NCBI GenBank assembly: GCA_003952965.2
Contig: CM025849.1
Location: 32,199,381-32,263,380, forward strand
Reading direction: 5' to 3'
Length of the DNA: 64,000 nucleotides
From: Morella rubra
Lineage: Eukaryota > Streptophyta > Magnoliopsida > Fagales > Myricaceae
Below, one piece after another: positions 46,801 through 59,258 of this stretch. Each line of letters begins with the position of its first letter. The first letter of the stretch is position 1. A program made the position numbers and the translations under genes. The notes beneath the pieces were generated by a model. That model was not told where the DNA came from and did not search any database. It saw only the letters and a program-made list of their open reading frames with translations.

Positions 46801-49800
46801 GGCAATAATGAATGACTTTGGGTCTTTTAAAGAAGTAAATTCCTTGACTTGATATAAGTTGTGGCATGTATCCTTTTTGTTTGTTAAGGTTATAATCACT
46901 TGTTACCCGAACTATTCTTTGTCATAGCCCTGGTGGGGTTACGTTGATCGATGATATCTGGTTTCTCAGTAAACGCAAATTGGGTTTTAAAGATGTTAAC
47001 CGTATATAATGTTAACATCATATCTTCTTTGTTGCAGAATGTTGCTAACCTTCACTGAGCAGACCAAAGGTGAAAAGGTCCCAGAGAATGCATCAGATCA
47101 GGAACTGCTTGAGATAGTTATGTCCAGGTGGGTGTCTCATAGTGCTTGCTCATTCTAGTTAGTTGTAATGGTATTTCCCTTTGTTTGCCATGAGCTTCTT
47201 GAATGATCTTTTCTTTGTTCCAGTATTAAGTATGATGAGAAGCAGAAATAAATGTTTGTCATAAAGTTTTGTGGCAAACTTACTTGACAATGGTTTGTAA
47301 TTCTTTTCATTGCAATGCATTTCTGGGAATTACTTTGAATCCCACACGCTAATTACCATTCTAAATGCTGGCTGTTATTCTTGTAAAACTAGAAGTATGG
47401 TCGCCATGGTAGCTGTCATCTGTGTATTTGAGACATATGATGTATGCATATTTCAGATATTTGCATGAATATTTTTGGAATCAGAAAAGGAATCATAGAT
47501 GTGATTATTTTTCAGTTACCAGAGGATACGACATGGATGTGGCATGAATTCAAGTGAGGATAGAAATATGGGGTTTTGGACGCACTAACTTATTAATTGC
47601 TTGCTTTTTTTTGAATTTGTCTCTGTCTGGAGTTAGTTTCAGTAAGGCTGACATCGTACTCGTCAGTAAAGTTCTGGACAGCATACAACAAAGCATTTTA
47701 GAGAAGAGGGAGAAGTTCCTTACTAGATAGTGCTTCATGTGTCAGTTAACTGGTGTGTCTGTGGACCATCTCATGTGCCATTTGCTACGGAGTGATTTCC
47801 CTTTTTAGTGCTTTACCCATAAGCAATTGCTTGCCTAGTATGGAGTAATAATTGCATTCATGTTGGGGATTCAGATAGATTTTCTGTGCAAAAGCTTAGA
47901 GAGCTTTCTGTTATCCTAATGCAAAGTGTTGGACATAGAGATGTAGGAGCTTTTGAGGGAGCAGTACCTCAAGTTCGTTAGCTTAACTTGATATTGTTGC
48001 AAGCATTGTGCTCTTGGTTGTCAAGTGCTTTCCCTTCTGTCTTCTTTTTGGTTGTTCTAGACTTTCTAACTTTTGGACTTCAACTTTTGGACTCTTTAGA
48101 GGATCTTATGCTCTACTAGGGCTTAGACACTGAACAAATAATTTTACACATGTTCATATAAATGCAATGGACATTTTAACTTACCCAACTGATAGTAAGT
48201 TCGAAGTTATAAGAGCTTAGGCTTGGCTGTGTCAGTAACGTTCTGACCCTTCTTCAATAGTGCAAAAATTACGCTTGGTGGTTGCCCCTCTCGATGATTG
48301 TTGACTCAACATTGATGGAGGGTCCTCCCTCCATCCATCAAGTCATGAAGAGAAGTCTTTTCTGATCTTCCACTAAGAAAGGTATTGTCATGACACCTAA
48401 ATTAGCTTGGTAAACTACTCGGGGCTCCCCATGGTTCGTTATTCACACCTCCGGTCGGATGAATGCAGGACTGACCAACCCGGGTTTTAATGAGTGTTGG
48501 CAGGTGCTGGAGTTAATAGCTGCACCTTCTTCTACTGCAGATTCTTCTTCAATTGCTATTAGTTCTGTGCCTTATCTAAGTGTGCTAGGGCCAGTAGCCC
48601 ACTCACTCCCCTTTTCTTTTTATGTGCTGAGACTGCTTTATCTGAGCAGAGAAACGAATTGGTTCCTGGTCTTGGTCAGAGACCACTGTGTTCGTGCTAA
48701 GTACAGATGATTGGTTAAGACTCTCTTAAGTTAGAGGGAGCAGGCCCACCAGTGCTGATAAGTAATAGGAAATAGTAGTAGTCATAGTTTTAAAGATATA
48801 AAAGTGTCGGAAGCAGAGAAAAATAACTCTGAAAAATACTTGACAACATTGTTAAGGATATGTGGAAGACTTCGATGTTGTCAAGGATATGTGGAAGACT
48901 TCAGAAAAAATCTATTGTCGTCTGTATTCTTGATACTAGTTTTAATCCCCTTTTTGTTGATCAACTGTATTTGTACAACACTGTGGATATGATGCTTGGG
49001 TGATAAGTTCATTGATTTCTTTGGTGTAGGTATGAAAGGGAACTAATGCATCCCATTCAGAACCTTCTCAGTGGAGAGCTTGCTCGTGCTTTGCTTATCC
49101 AGGTAGTATAAGCCTATTGTCAATACTTATTGTTTATGACTTCAATTTGATTTTATTAATCTTTTGTTTATAAGTTCAGAAGCTGTTGTTTATGCGTTCG
49201 ATTTGATTTTACTTATGTTTTGTTTACAGGTTCAGAAACTGAAGTTGGATATTGAGACGTGAGTTCTATGAATGTTGTATCCTTGGGTTGCTATAGAATT
49301 CTTGACGAACTAGTTTCTCGTATAGTTCTGTTTCTAAAAATGATTTTGTGTACAGGGCAATGCTTGAGCTGGACCAGATTCTTAAGGCAAACGAAATCAA
49401 CTTTGCTATTCTAGCTGCCTTACCAGCATTCTTTCTCTCTCTAATTTTGCTCATGGTAGTGCGTGCATGGTTGAAACGGGTAGGAAGACTGCAGAGCTCT
49501 TCTGGTTTTTCTTTTTTGTTAAAAGAAATGAATGTGAAGAACTTTTGTTGTATATTGGTGTGCATGCAATGTAGTATGTCGTGCCCTCTGCTGCTTGACT
49601 GGCAATGCATACACCTCGCTACGTCTCTAGTGAGGACCTATCTACTTTGACTTCAGCCAAATGCAGTGCTTGTTGTAGTGAATAGATGGAATCATTCATA
49701 CCATTTAACCTTGCTGACATAAATGACTTCAGTTTGCATCGTACAATTTCTGTATCAAGATCTACCCCATTGGAGAATTATTTCTCACTTCATTCTTCTG

Positions 49801-52800
49801 TCTTCCCTAGTAAGTCAGAATTTCTATTGAAGCTAACTCAACTTACCTTAGCACTTAGTTCTTATTTTATACGACTTAGGTTTTTACCTTCTTAAAACTA
49901 ATACTTATTGCAGTCAACCATCTCTTATGAATTAGGCAATTTCTTGAAAAGTGCTGCTGTTGATATTATTAGTGCCCTATTCTTAATTTTAGCCAGGGGA
50001 AATTGAGTTTTTTTTTTTCTCCACATCTGTCAGATTTTATGTTGCATGGTAGGTTTTCCCAAGAGAAACTTATTTTGGTAATAAAGAAGTTATCACTTGT
50101 CACTTGCTTTCTAAGAGATGTAGTCCTTCATTGGACGTTTTTGTGAAATACTGGCTAATTAAGTTTCATATATTCCGATGAATTGCGAAATCCATAAGGC
50201 TCCCAAGTATTTTGTCTTCTAATCCTTTTGGTTGCTCATGGGTATTTTTTTGGACATACGATGACGCATGTATTATAGCGTCTATCAGGATCTCTTCCAA
50301 GATTTAGCCTAGTAGTTGAGTCAGCTCTTGACTCAGAGCAATTGGAAGTCCCATACATTACCACTGTCAAGATGGGGTTTATTTGAGTTGGGTTTTGATT
50401 ATACAATACCTAAGCGACTGACAAAGTAGTGGGTATTAATTGAAGTGAGGATTCATCAAGCATTATGTTTAGCTTATTTCTGTTCCGTTTGTCCTGTACT
50501 AACTTTTCCCTGCTCAATACAGGAGAAGCTATGGAAATCAAATGAGAATAAACCTGGAATGGGTGAAATTTTCACTCTTAGGAGATAGTAGTACCCAACA
50601 AAATTATAAAAAACCATTTGAGAAGGACAATAAAGTAGACATTAAGAAATACGAAGGGAAATGAAGCTTGTATCCCTCCTAGTGCTAATTAGGTTCCTTG
50701 TTCTGAGTTTTGTAGGAACTAGAAAACCATGTTTTAGTTTTTGAAAACAAAAGGCCCTGTACTGTTGACCTTGACTATATTGCATCTTGCATATGAATTG
50801 GAAGTTCACCTCAAAATGTCCTCTGTGGGTAGTATCTTACTCCTCAATTACAGTTTTGCTGTAAATTTTGAGGCTTGAGCTCTGTCATCAATAATCATCC
50901 CTTATACAGCACCTAAGAACTTATTGCTGTTTGTGATGAAATGGTTATCAAAATAAGGTTGGAGACCTTGAGAAACAAATCTGAGGGGAGGAAGGTGATA
51001 CATGTGAGAATAATGTCTAGATATTCTATTGTTGTATGCTTTCTCAGGTTGATATTCTAGTTCTGCAAAGAATTGGTGGTTTTTTACATGTCTCAATTCA
51101 TGAGAAATTTTCTTTTATCACGAGTTATAACATCTGCAAGTAGCTGGCTATATAGTCATTGTGGGTTGCCCAAGCTTGTAGAACACTAATTCATAGTTTG
51201 TTGATAATAAGCTGATTGAATGTAACCCAGTGTGGATTCAATAATGGTTTTAATTATTTGCTTGGTAGGTGGTGTGATAGTATAGGATTTGGTGTATAGA
51301 GAGTCACCAACACAATTGTCCTTATGAACCTCATTCCAGGATCACTTGGTACAAAATGTGGTGCACTCTCAGATCTGTATAATTTATATATAGCCATAAA
51401 CTATGACACATCTATATTTATTGTTTTTTCTTTCGTTGTGGGACTTCTACATGTCTTTTTCTAAGCCTTCCTCTGTTACAATGCATGGGGTTAATAGATT
51501 ACATTGGATGAGTATTTGGGCCAGTTTAGCATCTAGGAAGGTTAATACATTGCATTGGATGGGTATTTTAGATACGTCCTTTCTCCAGCTATCAGTATAG
51601 AACATACTGTGCAAGCATTGAGAAAAGCTGGGATTGCGACTTTATTAACTATAGAATGCCTGGATACTGTTCGATTCCAAATAAAGATGCATAGATTGTA
51701 GATGTTATTTTTGGTTGTTGGTTCCTACTGAAAGCATAATACATCCTGGTGTTTCTAGCTCCATCTCAGCTCACCCAAATGTCTTTTCATCTTTTTATTT
51801 TTATTTTTGTTAATCTTTTTGCAGCAACTTCCCTCTTTTCATTTCCTTCTGGGTTCAAGATTTTGGCCTTGTAGTACTATAAAATACTCTGCCTTCCATC
51901 CATCTCATTTTGGGACATCTGCTGCTAGCAAACGTTTCAAGAAAGAGTCCTGTCTGGACATATTTAAAAGGATTCTGAACTTAAAAGTATTTATCTTCTC
52001 TTGTTTTGGACTAACCTGAACTACGGCCTGGGAGGGGTCATCAAACCTTCCTAGTTCTGTTATCACTCCAGTTATTGTTCTTTTTCCCTTTTTGCGAAGA
52101 CTAAATCTGAATTTTAGTTACATAAATCAGGATACCAGAGCAGAAGGAAGGGGGAGAATGGCACGGCTCCAACGGAGACTGCTTATTGTGGAGGTTGAGA
52201 AAAGGATCATGCAGTACCAAACTTTTATCGACCAAGGGAGGGTAAGAAGCTAAACTATTGGTTAAATGTTTAATGGAACAAATCCGTCTCCCTGGGTGTG
52301 GGTGTGTGCTCGAAGGTTTTCCTTTCCAATAACTCATGTTTAAGTATGTGTCATGTGATTTATATATGCTTTTCTGAGATAATATGCTAAACATCTTTTT
52401 AGATGTTCACCAATCTTGATGATGAAAAGCTACCTAATTTTCACATTTTTTTTTTCTGTAGGACAGATGTAAAAGAATAAAACCTCTCACTGGCTCTATA
52501 AAAAAATATCTTCACTGGAGGATCCTGATTAAGTAGATTGTTTGAACTCCAATTGCTTGTATCAGAAAGAGTTATGCTCCTAGAAGTATCGTAATTCCTT
52601 TATTACTATCATGTTGCATATTATATGGCATAGTGGCATTATAAGGACTTTCTATAACGAGTTTCAAGCCCCATTCAGTCTGAAGTTAATGCATACCTGG
52701 ATGACTAACCTGAACTAAACCATCTGAAAGCCTAGTTTCTATTATAGGTGAAAAGAAATTTCCGTTAAAACCTGTAATAAGCACTACTATAGGCTGCTCT

Positions 52801-53574
52801 TAGGTAAAACTATTTTAATGACGTGTTGTCCAGTATGATACTTGGCCTCATATTGCCCATAAGAGACAACAAAGTACAAATAATTCAGCAGAAATGCCCT
52901 TAAAAATTTCCAATGATGCTGTTGCATGATGCTGAGTGTTTACTATGATGACTTTGGTATTTAACAGCTATTGGTCAAGGTTCTTTTATGTCCTTCATTT
53001 GATGGCTATTTGTGTGTACCTTCCATTGTTTTATCTGAGTTAAGAAGTGGTTGAAACACTATTTGCTTCTTTTAAACAGAACACACCTACTTCAGGCCAA
53101 GAGAAAAAAAAAAAAAAAGAAATAATACAGACAAATCCTCATAGTTCATGTATTTGCAGAAAAAAGAAGCAGAATGCATGTTCGGATTGGTGTTATATAG
53201 TCTTGGTCGTCTGTATCTCGCTGTTGAGCGGCATGCAAAAGCAACCGGTGAATGGCAGTGGTTAGTTTTATTTGTCCATTTTACAAACTATTTCCATGAA
53301 TCCATCAACGTAGTATTTGTATGCCAATTGCTTGTGTATTCTTGTGGGCGTGAGGGTCTGTGTGCACGTCTCTGAGAGACAGGCAGAGATTTTGTGCAAG
53401 AAACAGTGAAGTCGAACTAAGAGCTAGCTAACTAGTGGTACTCTTTTGAACAGTTTGAGACAGGATATTATTGATCTGGCAAAGCCTGGCCTTCAAACTA
53501 CTTATAAGCTGGTGGTGACATCACGCATGGATAGGATATATGACTGCTTGCTTCCTTCAGTCAAACGCCAATAG
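40802..53574 (+). CDS. DGS1: DGS1-like mitochondrial membrane protein (NCA2 domain), 14 exons
   Basis: Exons: 40802-41028, 41704-41818, 41918-42121, 43853-43990, 44160-44333, 45069-45263, 46273-46373, 47038-47127, 49030-49102, 49230-49258, 49356-49479, 52131-52241, 53160-53260, 53454-53574. All introns are GT-AG and the phases join to 600 codons plus stop, the usual DGS1 length. Landmarks: VYDVLEDILEH (exon 2), YTCGAVGLSVCSMWVLRHSS (about residues 303-322, first membrane segment), NLLSGELARALLIQVQKLKL, LAALPAFFLSLILLMVV (about 468-484, second membrane segment), EVEKRIMQYQTFIDQGR and a C-terminal LLPSVKRQ. In Arabidopsis DGS1 is a mitochondrial outer-membrane protein. A point mutation in it suppresses the galactolipid defect of dgd1, and it is linked to mitochondrial lipid trafficking with MIC60 and TOM components. 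It is known from memory of the family, not from a search. The gene looks intact. Confidence 0.93.
42518..44171 (+). repeat. Imperfect ~841-bp tandem duplication across DGS1 intron 3, exon 4 and exon 5 start
   Basis: GCAGGGCATC occurs at 42518 and 43359, and AGTAGATAATCGCTTTCTTT, CTAAACCATATAGAGCCAAC and TGCACATGCACACGTGCACA follow in the same order in both. Copy a ends with CACATGCAGACTGCTTTGCA, matching the intron 4/exon 5 border of copy b (CACATGCAGACTACTTTGCA). Losses cluster at the end of copy a and the start of copy b. Confidence 0.85.
43089..43178 (+). pseudogene. Decoy partial copy of DGS1 exon 4
   Basis: It has the same acceptor (TTTTATAG) and the same start (IYMEVDRFGEELVKDPETSL) as the true exon at 43853. 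Similarity fails after TINGL and no donor exists at the matching place. If used, it would put the message out of frame. The later copy at 43853-43990 is complete and fits the family. Confidence 0.75.
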
Positions 53575-54699
53575 CATAGCCCTTCGAGTTTGGGCCCCGC
53601 TTCTGCTTCACATTTTCCCGCACTTTTGCATTATAAATTGCTGCATCATCACAATTTTGAGGCGTAATCTAGCATTTCCATTTCCAAAATGATGAAAATT
53701 GTAAAAGCACTTTATATGACAATGCTCTTGGGGAAAAGGGCAATACAAACAGCACTGTATACTGCAATGCTCTGGGTGAGGAGCTGTTACAGTCTCTGTA
53801 GTTCCTTCTTTTATTTTCCCATGCATTTTCTCCAGGTGAAGTTCGCCAAACATGGACAGATAGGACTTCTCCACTCCCAAAAAATAGGGGAAAATAGAAA
53901 ATACCCCTCTACTTCATTTGTGGTTGAGCTGATCAGACATTATTCCTTTTGATGATGATTTCTCTATTTTGATAAAGCTCAATGTTACCACTTTCCTGAC
54001 TGGTGAATCTATTTGCTTTTGGGGAGTATAACGGGGAAGATATATATATACATATTTTTTGAAAAAAGGCTCCTAGGCAAATTATTCCATTATTATAAGA
54101 ACCACAGTACAGAGATTCAAAAAAGAGACATCTCAAACCCTAATCTAAGATGTTTGTTTCTTGAGAAAATAGTAAATAAAGAATAGAAATAACTTGTTCA
54201 AGTAAGCTAAATTCAAAACAATAAAGTTAAACTTCTACTAGACTTTTCTTCTTTAATGCCTATCTTCCTCCTCCACACCACGGTGACTACTCTTCTAACA
54301 AGCCCATAGCAAAGTGCATGTGCTCCTCTATCCTAAGCCATGCCAGCCCTTCACTTCTACACTCCATTGCATCTTAAAGCTCCGTTCCCCAACTAACATC
54401 CCAGGGACCAAAATCTAGTAGTACACGAAGGAATTTTCTAGACACAGGCGCGTTACATAGCGGCAGGAGGTACTAACAACTTAAGTGTTCGCACTTCTCC
54501 TTTTGAGTGGCCGGATCTGTCTTTAGAGAAGAGGTGGTGTCGTAGAGGTTGAAGATGTCGTGCTCATCGACTTGCACCCAACAAAAGGGCATGCTCTCGG
54601 TAAAAATAGAAAGAAAAAGGCAAGAAAGTTGCATTCTAAAGGGTTGGCCTGTGTGCACATCGACGATGGTGAAAGGAAAGCTAAATGCAATACATAATT
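53575..54699. other. DGS1 3' region and intergenic sequence, no gene seen
   Basis: DGS1 transcript end probably lies within the first few hundred bases, but no strong polyadenylation signal stands out. The region 54060-54700 has no supported ORF; a serine-rich minus-strand frame near 54523-54774 has no recognisable domain. Confidence 0.4.
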
Positions 54700-54916
54700 G
54701 AAGGATGATAGAGAGAGGATAGGAGAAAGAATAATGAGAGATAGAGATTTATTTTGTATTATATGATCATACAAATTACAAGTTAAATATCTCTATTTAT
54801 AGAGAAGATACAAAACATGATAGAAAAGATATTCCTACAATTAAACTTGAATCTTTGAGATTTTGTCAATAATATCATATCAAATCTATAGATTGATTAT
54901 AATATTATTTCTTACA
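54700..54916 (-). mobile_element. LTR remnant (copia/TRIM-like)
   Basis: On the minus strand it starts TGTAAGAAATAATATTATAA and includes CTCTATAAATAGAGATATTT, a promoter block common in plant copia and TRIM LTRs. A run of CTCTCTAT/ATCC words follows, which is usual near LTR ends. I could not define the inner end or a target duplication, so this is a fragment call. Confidence 0.45.
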
Positions 54917-55887
54917 AATGACATGTGCGATGCGATGTAGAGTCTGCACTCCATGATGGAGGACATCGTACCGTTGCGGCTAGGGGTGCCAAATCCAAAG
55001 CGGGTTGCCGGAGAGGGCTCCCGAGGGCAGTGTATTTTATATGGATTGATTCTCTTCTCTTGGGAAAAACATAAAAGAAAAACCCAAAGATATAAACTAT
55101 CTGGCAAAAAGGGAGGGGCGCGACGACGTACGGGAGGAATCAGATAAGCCCCTCCCACCTGGTTTAGATATCTCTAGGGGTTCCTTTGCTTTTTTTAACT
55201 ACATTGAGTGTTAATTTAGGTCTGCAAGTAACCTATGCTATGTGTAAATATGATGCAATAAATCTCACGTGCTTGAGAACATTTATAAATTCATCTTTTA
55301 TTATTATTATTATTAATCATGACAACTCTTCTCATTATTTAAGTAGGTTCAAAAGTCTCATAATGTTCTAAGGGGCTTGTTAGACATTCTATAAAGATGA
55401 CGGACCAACGAATTAGGGGGCCGAATGCAGCCTATACAGTAAATTATTCATCTAAATATCACATACAGTAAACTAAGTTATATATAACAATTAGCTTATC
55501 GTTTAGGGTTTTTCTTTTGCAGGCAGGTTATTGTTTAGGTTAGTATTTGAGCAATTTACCTATTTTTATGCTCTCTTTTCTGTCCAGCTTTCTACAATAA
55601 AACTTGGTAAAAGTCTTTGTGGAAGCTGGTATCAAGGAGAAAGTATCAACGCATGGGTATAATTAGTACGTACCCAAATCCAGAGATCTCCAACATCTAA
55701 AACACAACCAATTATATACAAGTAAATTTTAGATGGTCCTAATCAGTACTCCAAACGAACTAAAATAACATAATTAAACAACATAAAATACAATCCTGAG
55801 GTCCAAATGCCCAAACATTAACAGAATTATGATCCAGACGTAAAATCAAACATATATCACTGTTTTCATCTACATTTATATTATAAC
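54917..55887. other. Intergenic, no gene seen on the plus strand
   Basis: A locally GC-rich stretch (54940-55050) is followed by AT-rich sequence with an ATT microsatellite (55297-55315). The part next to 55888 would be the 3' untranslated region of the minus-strand exon. Confidence 0.4.
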
Positions 55888-55978
55888 TCAACGCAGATCA
55901 CGTACATAGATAGGAGCAATGTAACCCCAGTATGTAAAGCCAAGGTCCACTGGCCAATATGATGCCCTCTTGCTCGCC
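55888..55978 (-). CDS. Terminal exon of an unidentified minus-strand gene (29 codons plus stop)
   Basis: Reading leftward, GGTGATAATTTCAG is a good splice acceptor. The frame then gives ASKRASYWPVDLGFTYWGY, followed by IAPIYVRDLR and a TGA. The aromatic-rich, low-bias peptide ending at a stop just after a clean acceptor looks like a true last exon. I do not recognise the protein. Its earlier exons would lie to the right, in or beyond the N gap at 56114, where the plus strand instead carries an NLR. The segment is too short for a domain call. Confidence 0.5.
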
Positions 55979-56113
55979 CTGAAATTATCACCAACACAAA
56001 CTCAAAAGGAATTAGAAAATCTAGTCTTCTAATTCTTTTGCTACTCAAGAAATATAGGAATCTGCGGAAGTACTATTCTTTAGTAGAAAATAAGGATAAT
56101 GATTTTCCTGAAA

Positions 56114-57113
56114 NNNNNNNNNNNNNNNNNNNNNNNNNNNNNNNNNNNNNNNNNNNNNNNNNNNNNNNNNNNNNNNNNNNNNNNNNNNNNNNNNNNNNNN
56201 NNNNNNNNNNNNNNNNNNNNNNNNNNNNNNNNNNNNNNNNNNNNNNNNNNNNNNNNNNNNNNNNNNNNNNNNNNNNNNNNNNNNNNNNNNNNNNNNNNNN
56301 NNNNNNNNNNNNNNNNNNNNNNNNNNNNNNNNNNNNNNNNNNNNNNNNNNNNNNNNNNNNNNNNNNNNNNNNNNNNNNNNNNNNNNNNNNNNNNNNNNNN
56401 NNNNNNNNNNNNNNNNNNNNNNNNNNNNNNNNNNNNNNNNNNNNNNNNNNNNNNNNNNNNNNNNNNNNNNNNNNNNNNNNNNNNNNNNNNNNNNNNNNNN
56501 NNNNNNNNNNNNNNNNNNNNNNNNNNNNNNNNNNNNNNNNNNNNNNNNNNNNNNNNNNNNNNNNNNNNNNNNNNNNNNNNNNNNNNNNNNNNNNNNNNNN
56601 NNNNNNNNNNNNNNNNNNNNNNNNNNNNNNNNNNNNNNNNNNNNNNNNNNNNNNNNNNNNNNNNNNNNNNNNNNNNNNNNNNNNNNNNNNNNNNNNNNNN
56701 NNNNNNNNNNNNNNNNNNNNNNNNNNNNNNNNNNNNNNNNNNNNNNNNNNNNNNNNNNNNNNNNNNNNNNNNNNNNNNNNNNNNNNNNNNNNNNNNNNNN
56801 NNNNNNNNNNNNNNNNNNNNNNNNNNNNNNNNNNNNNNNNNNNNNNNNNNNNNNNNNNNNNNNNNNNNNNNNNNNNNNNNNNNNNNNNNNNNNNNNNNNN
56901 NNNNNNNNNNNNNNNNNNNNNNNNNNNNNNNNNNNNNNNNNNNNNNNNNNNNNNNNNNNNNNNNNNNNNNNNNNNNNNNNNNNNNNNNNNNNNNNNNNNN
57001 NNNNNNNNNNNNNNNNNNNNNNNNNNNNNNNNNNNNNNNNNNNNNNNNNNNNNNNNNNNNNNNNNNNNNNNNNNNNNNNNNNNNNNNNNNNNNNNNNNNN
57101 NNNNNNNNNNNNN
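56114..57113. other. Assembly gap, exactly 1000 N
   Basis: The round number indicates a placeholder of unknown true size. It hides the NB-ARC part expected before the NLR repeats at 57114, and perhaps the upstream exons of the minus-strand gene at 55888. Long open frames across it are artefacts of N translation. Confidence 0.98.
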
Positions 57114-59258
57114 TCATTGATCACAACTTTAAACTGTGAGAAGAAAGTCATTGATGTGAAAACTCGCCATTTATCATTTGATGATCGTAAGACTCCTAGC
57201 ATAAAACTCCCAAATTTTAAACTCAGTAGGATGCGAACAATTATTTTCCAGTTTGCACCCGCTAGTGTATCGCGGGAGCATAGTATCCACATTTCAACTT
57301 GGGATAGTTTGAAGTTCTTGCGTGCATTGGATGTGAGTTATAGATGCTACGGTTTGCTAAGTTCAATCAGTGACTTGAAGCAATTAAGATATCTAGACCT
57401 TTCTCAAAATTATTCTATTAAGAAGCTGCTCGATTCCGTAACCATGTTGCAAAATTTGCAGACATTAAGACTCAACGGCTGTCGTCTACTTCAAGAATTC
57501 AATAAAGACATGAAAAACTTAGTCAACCTCATGCATCTTGAGATTGAGGAATGTGATAGTTTGACTCATATGCCACGTGGAATGGGGCAAATGACTAATC
57601 TTCAGACACTGTCGAAATTCGTAGTCAGCTTTAGAGGTTCTATCTCCGTGGATAGTGGTGGGTTAAACGAACTGAAGCAGCTAAATAATCTGCCAGGAAA
57701 CTTAGCGATTGAAGGCCTGAGACATGGGAAAGATGCTGAATTAGAATATAAGGATGCCGATTTAAAAGAAAAACAATATCTTCAGTCTTTGCATTTAAAG
57801 TGGGAGTTCATCGACCATATGAACGAAGAGGACGTTGTCGGTGAGGAAATGTTATGGGAGGGGTTACAACCTCATCCAAATCTTAAAAAGATTACTCTAG
57901 CCTACTATCAAGGCGTGAGGTTTCCAAATTGGTTTTTGTCACTCACAAATCTTGTTGACTTGGAAATTACAGAGATTTGGAAATTTACAATATTTGCCAC
58001 CATTGAGCCAATTGCCTTCCCTTCAGAGTCTTTCTCTTCAACGGTTGTGTGGTTTGGAGTATATAGAATTGGAGAATGGTGACAACAACATCCGAGAGGA
58101 AGGGCTACGAAACCTCATTGGCCTCCAGTATTTGTCAATACAGCGTTGCCATAGCCTGCAATCTCTCTCCCGAGGGATACAACACCTCACTGCACTTCAA
58201 GAACTGGTTCTTTCTGATTGCAATGAGCTCGATCTAGGCAATGATGAGGATGGAATGGAATGGCAAGGGTTTACCAGCCTCCGCTCTTTGAGACTTTTTA
58301 ATTTTCCAAAGGGAAACTTATATGGAGCACACTAGGTTTTAACTCAATATCAAAAGCCTTGCTGGGTTTAAAAAGAAAAAATCTGGTTTCTCGTTTGGAT
58401 ACGAAAACTAATTCAAGCCAACTCCGTTACTAGAGAGAACGGAGCCTAGTCCACTTAAGTTAAATGTCAGGGTTAAAACCAATCGCTGGTTGTCATGTGT
58501 TTAAAATTTCTTGTCTGATCTATTCGATTTCTTGTCTGCCATGTTGTATGTCATGCGATACAAAAACTAACTTTGATGTCACATGCGTCCTGACAGACAA
58601 GAAACCTAATGGAGCAGACAAGGAATTTTAAACACGTGGTAACCAGCTTTGGTTTTAGCCCTAACATTTAGTTGTAGCAGACGAGAGACCGAATGGAGTA
58701 AACATAGAATTTTAAACACATGACAGACAGAGATTGGTTTAGTCCTGATATTTTGCTTAAGTGGACTACGCTTTATTATATCCAATAATAGTATTGACTT
58801 GATTTAGTTTTTATACCAAAATAAAAATCTTAGTGGGCTTTGAAATTTTTTAAAAAAACTTAGTGAAGCTTTTGATATAGGCTAAAACCCAATGAGGTTG
58901 GTGTAATTTTCCCTTTTCCAAAACTTGAGTCCCTCTGCCGGGGCTTCAACATCTTACCACTCTACGACAGCTACATATCAAAGGTCTTGAACTCACAGCT
59001 CTTCCGGAGTGAATTCAAAACTGGACATCACCTGAAGACTTGAAAATTACGAGCTGCCCAAGTTTGGCATCACTGCCGGAAGGAATGCGTCGATTAACGT
59101 CCTTGCAGACGCTAACGATTGATTGTTGTGCCATCTTATCGCCAAGATGCCAGAGAGACACAGGTGAGTAATGGCCCAAGATCGCTCACATCCCAAGGTT
59201 CCAGCTCAATCTGCCGATTCTGGCCCCACCCCCACCTCTTGACGTAGGTGGAGCATGA
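57114..59258 (+). pseudogene. CC-NLR (RGA-type) resistance gene, LRR part, broken
   Basis: NLRs sense pathogen effectors inside the cell; this piece is the ligand-sensing LRR end. The start KVIDVKTRHLSF is the usual linker after NB-ARC. LRRs follow: LKFLRALDVSY, LKQLRYLDLSQ, LQNLQTLRLNGC, LVNLMHLEIEEC, MPRGMGQMTNLQTL, LSQLPSLQSLSLQRL, LTALQELVLSDC. The canonical tail is at 59100-59258 (LTSLQTLTID, SPRCQRDTGE, WPKIAHIPRFQLN). Damage: a frameshift near 57977, a 603-bp MITE at 58311, a frameshift near 58935, a TGA in place of Trp near 59020 and a TAA at 59169. The upstream CC and NB-ARC domains are in the gap or missing. Clearly non-functional. Confidence 0.88.
58311..58913. mobile_element. Mutator-type foldback MITE inside the NLR
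   Basis: It starts GGGAAACTTATA and ends TATAAGTTTCCC-like (GTGTAATTTTCCC), with long imperfect inverted arms: AGTCCACTTAAG and GTGTTTAAAATTTC occur on the left and inverted on the right. The exact 9-bp repeat TTTTCCAAA flanks it (58302-58310 and 58914-58922), the size made by Mutator-like elements. It has no ORF of its own. Confidence 0.85.

Noticed and set aside
46467-46805. Minus-strand frame of 112 codons in DGS1 intron 7
   Set aside because: No recognisable domain, intronic position, no promoter or splice evidence.
56038-57292. Long open frames of 340-415 codons across 56038-57292 on both strands
   Set aside because: They consist almost wholly of N and carry no information.
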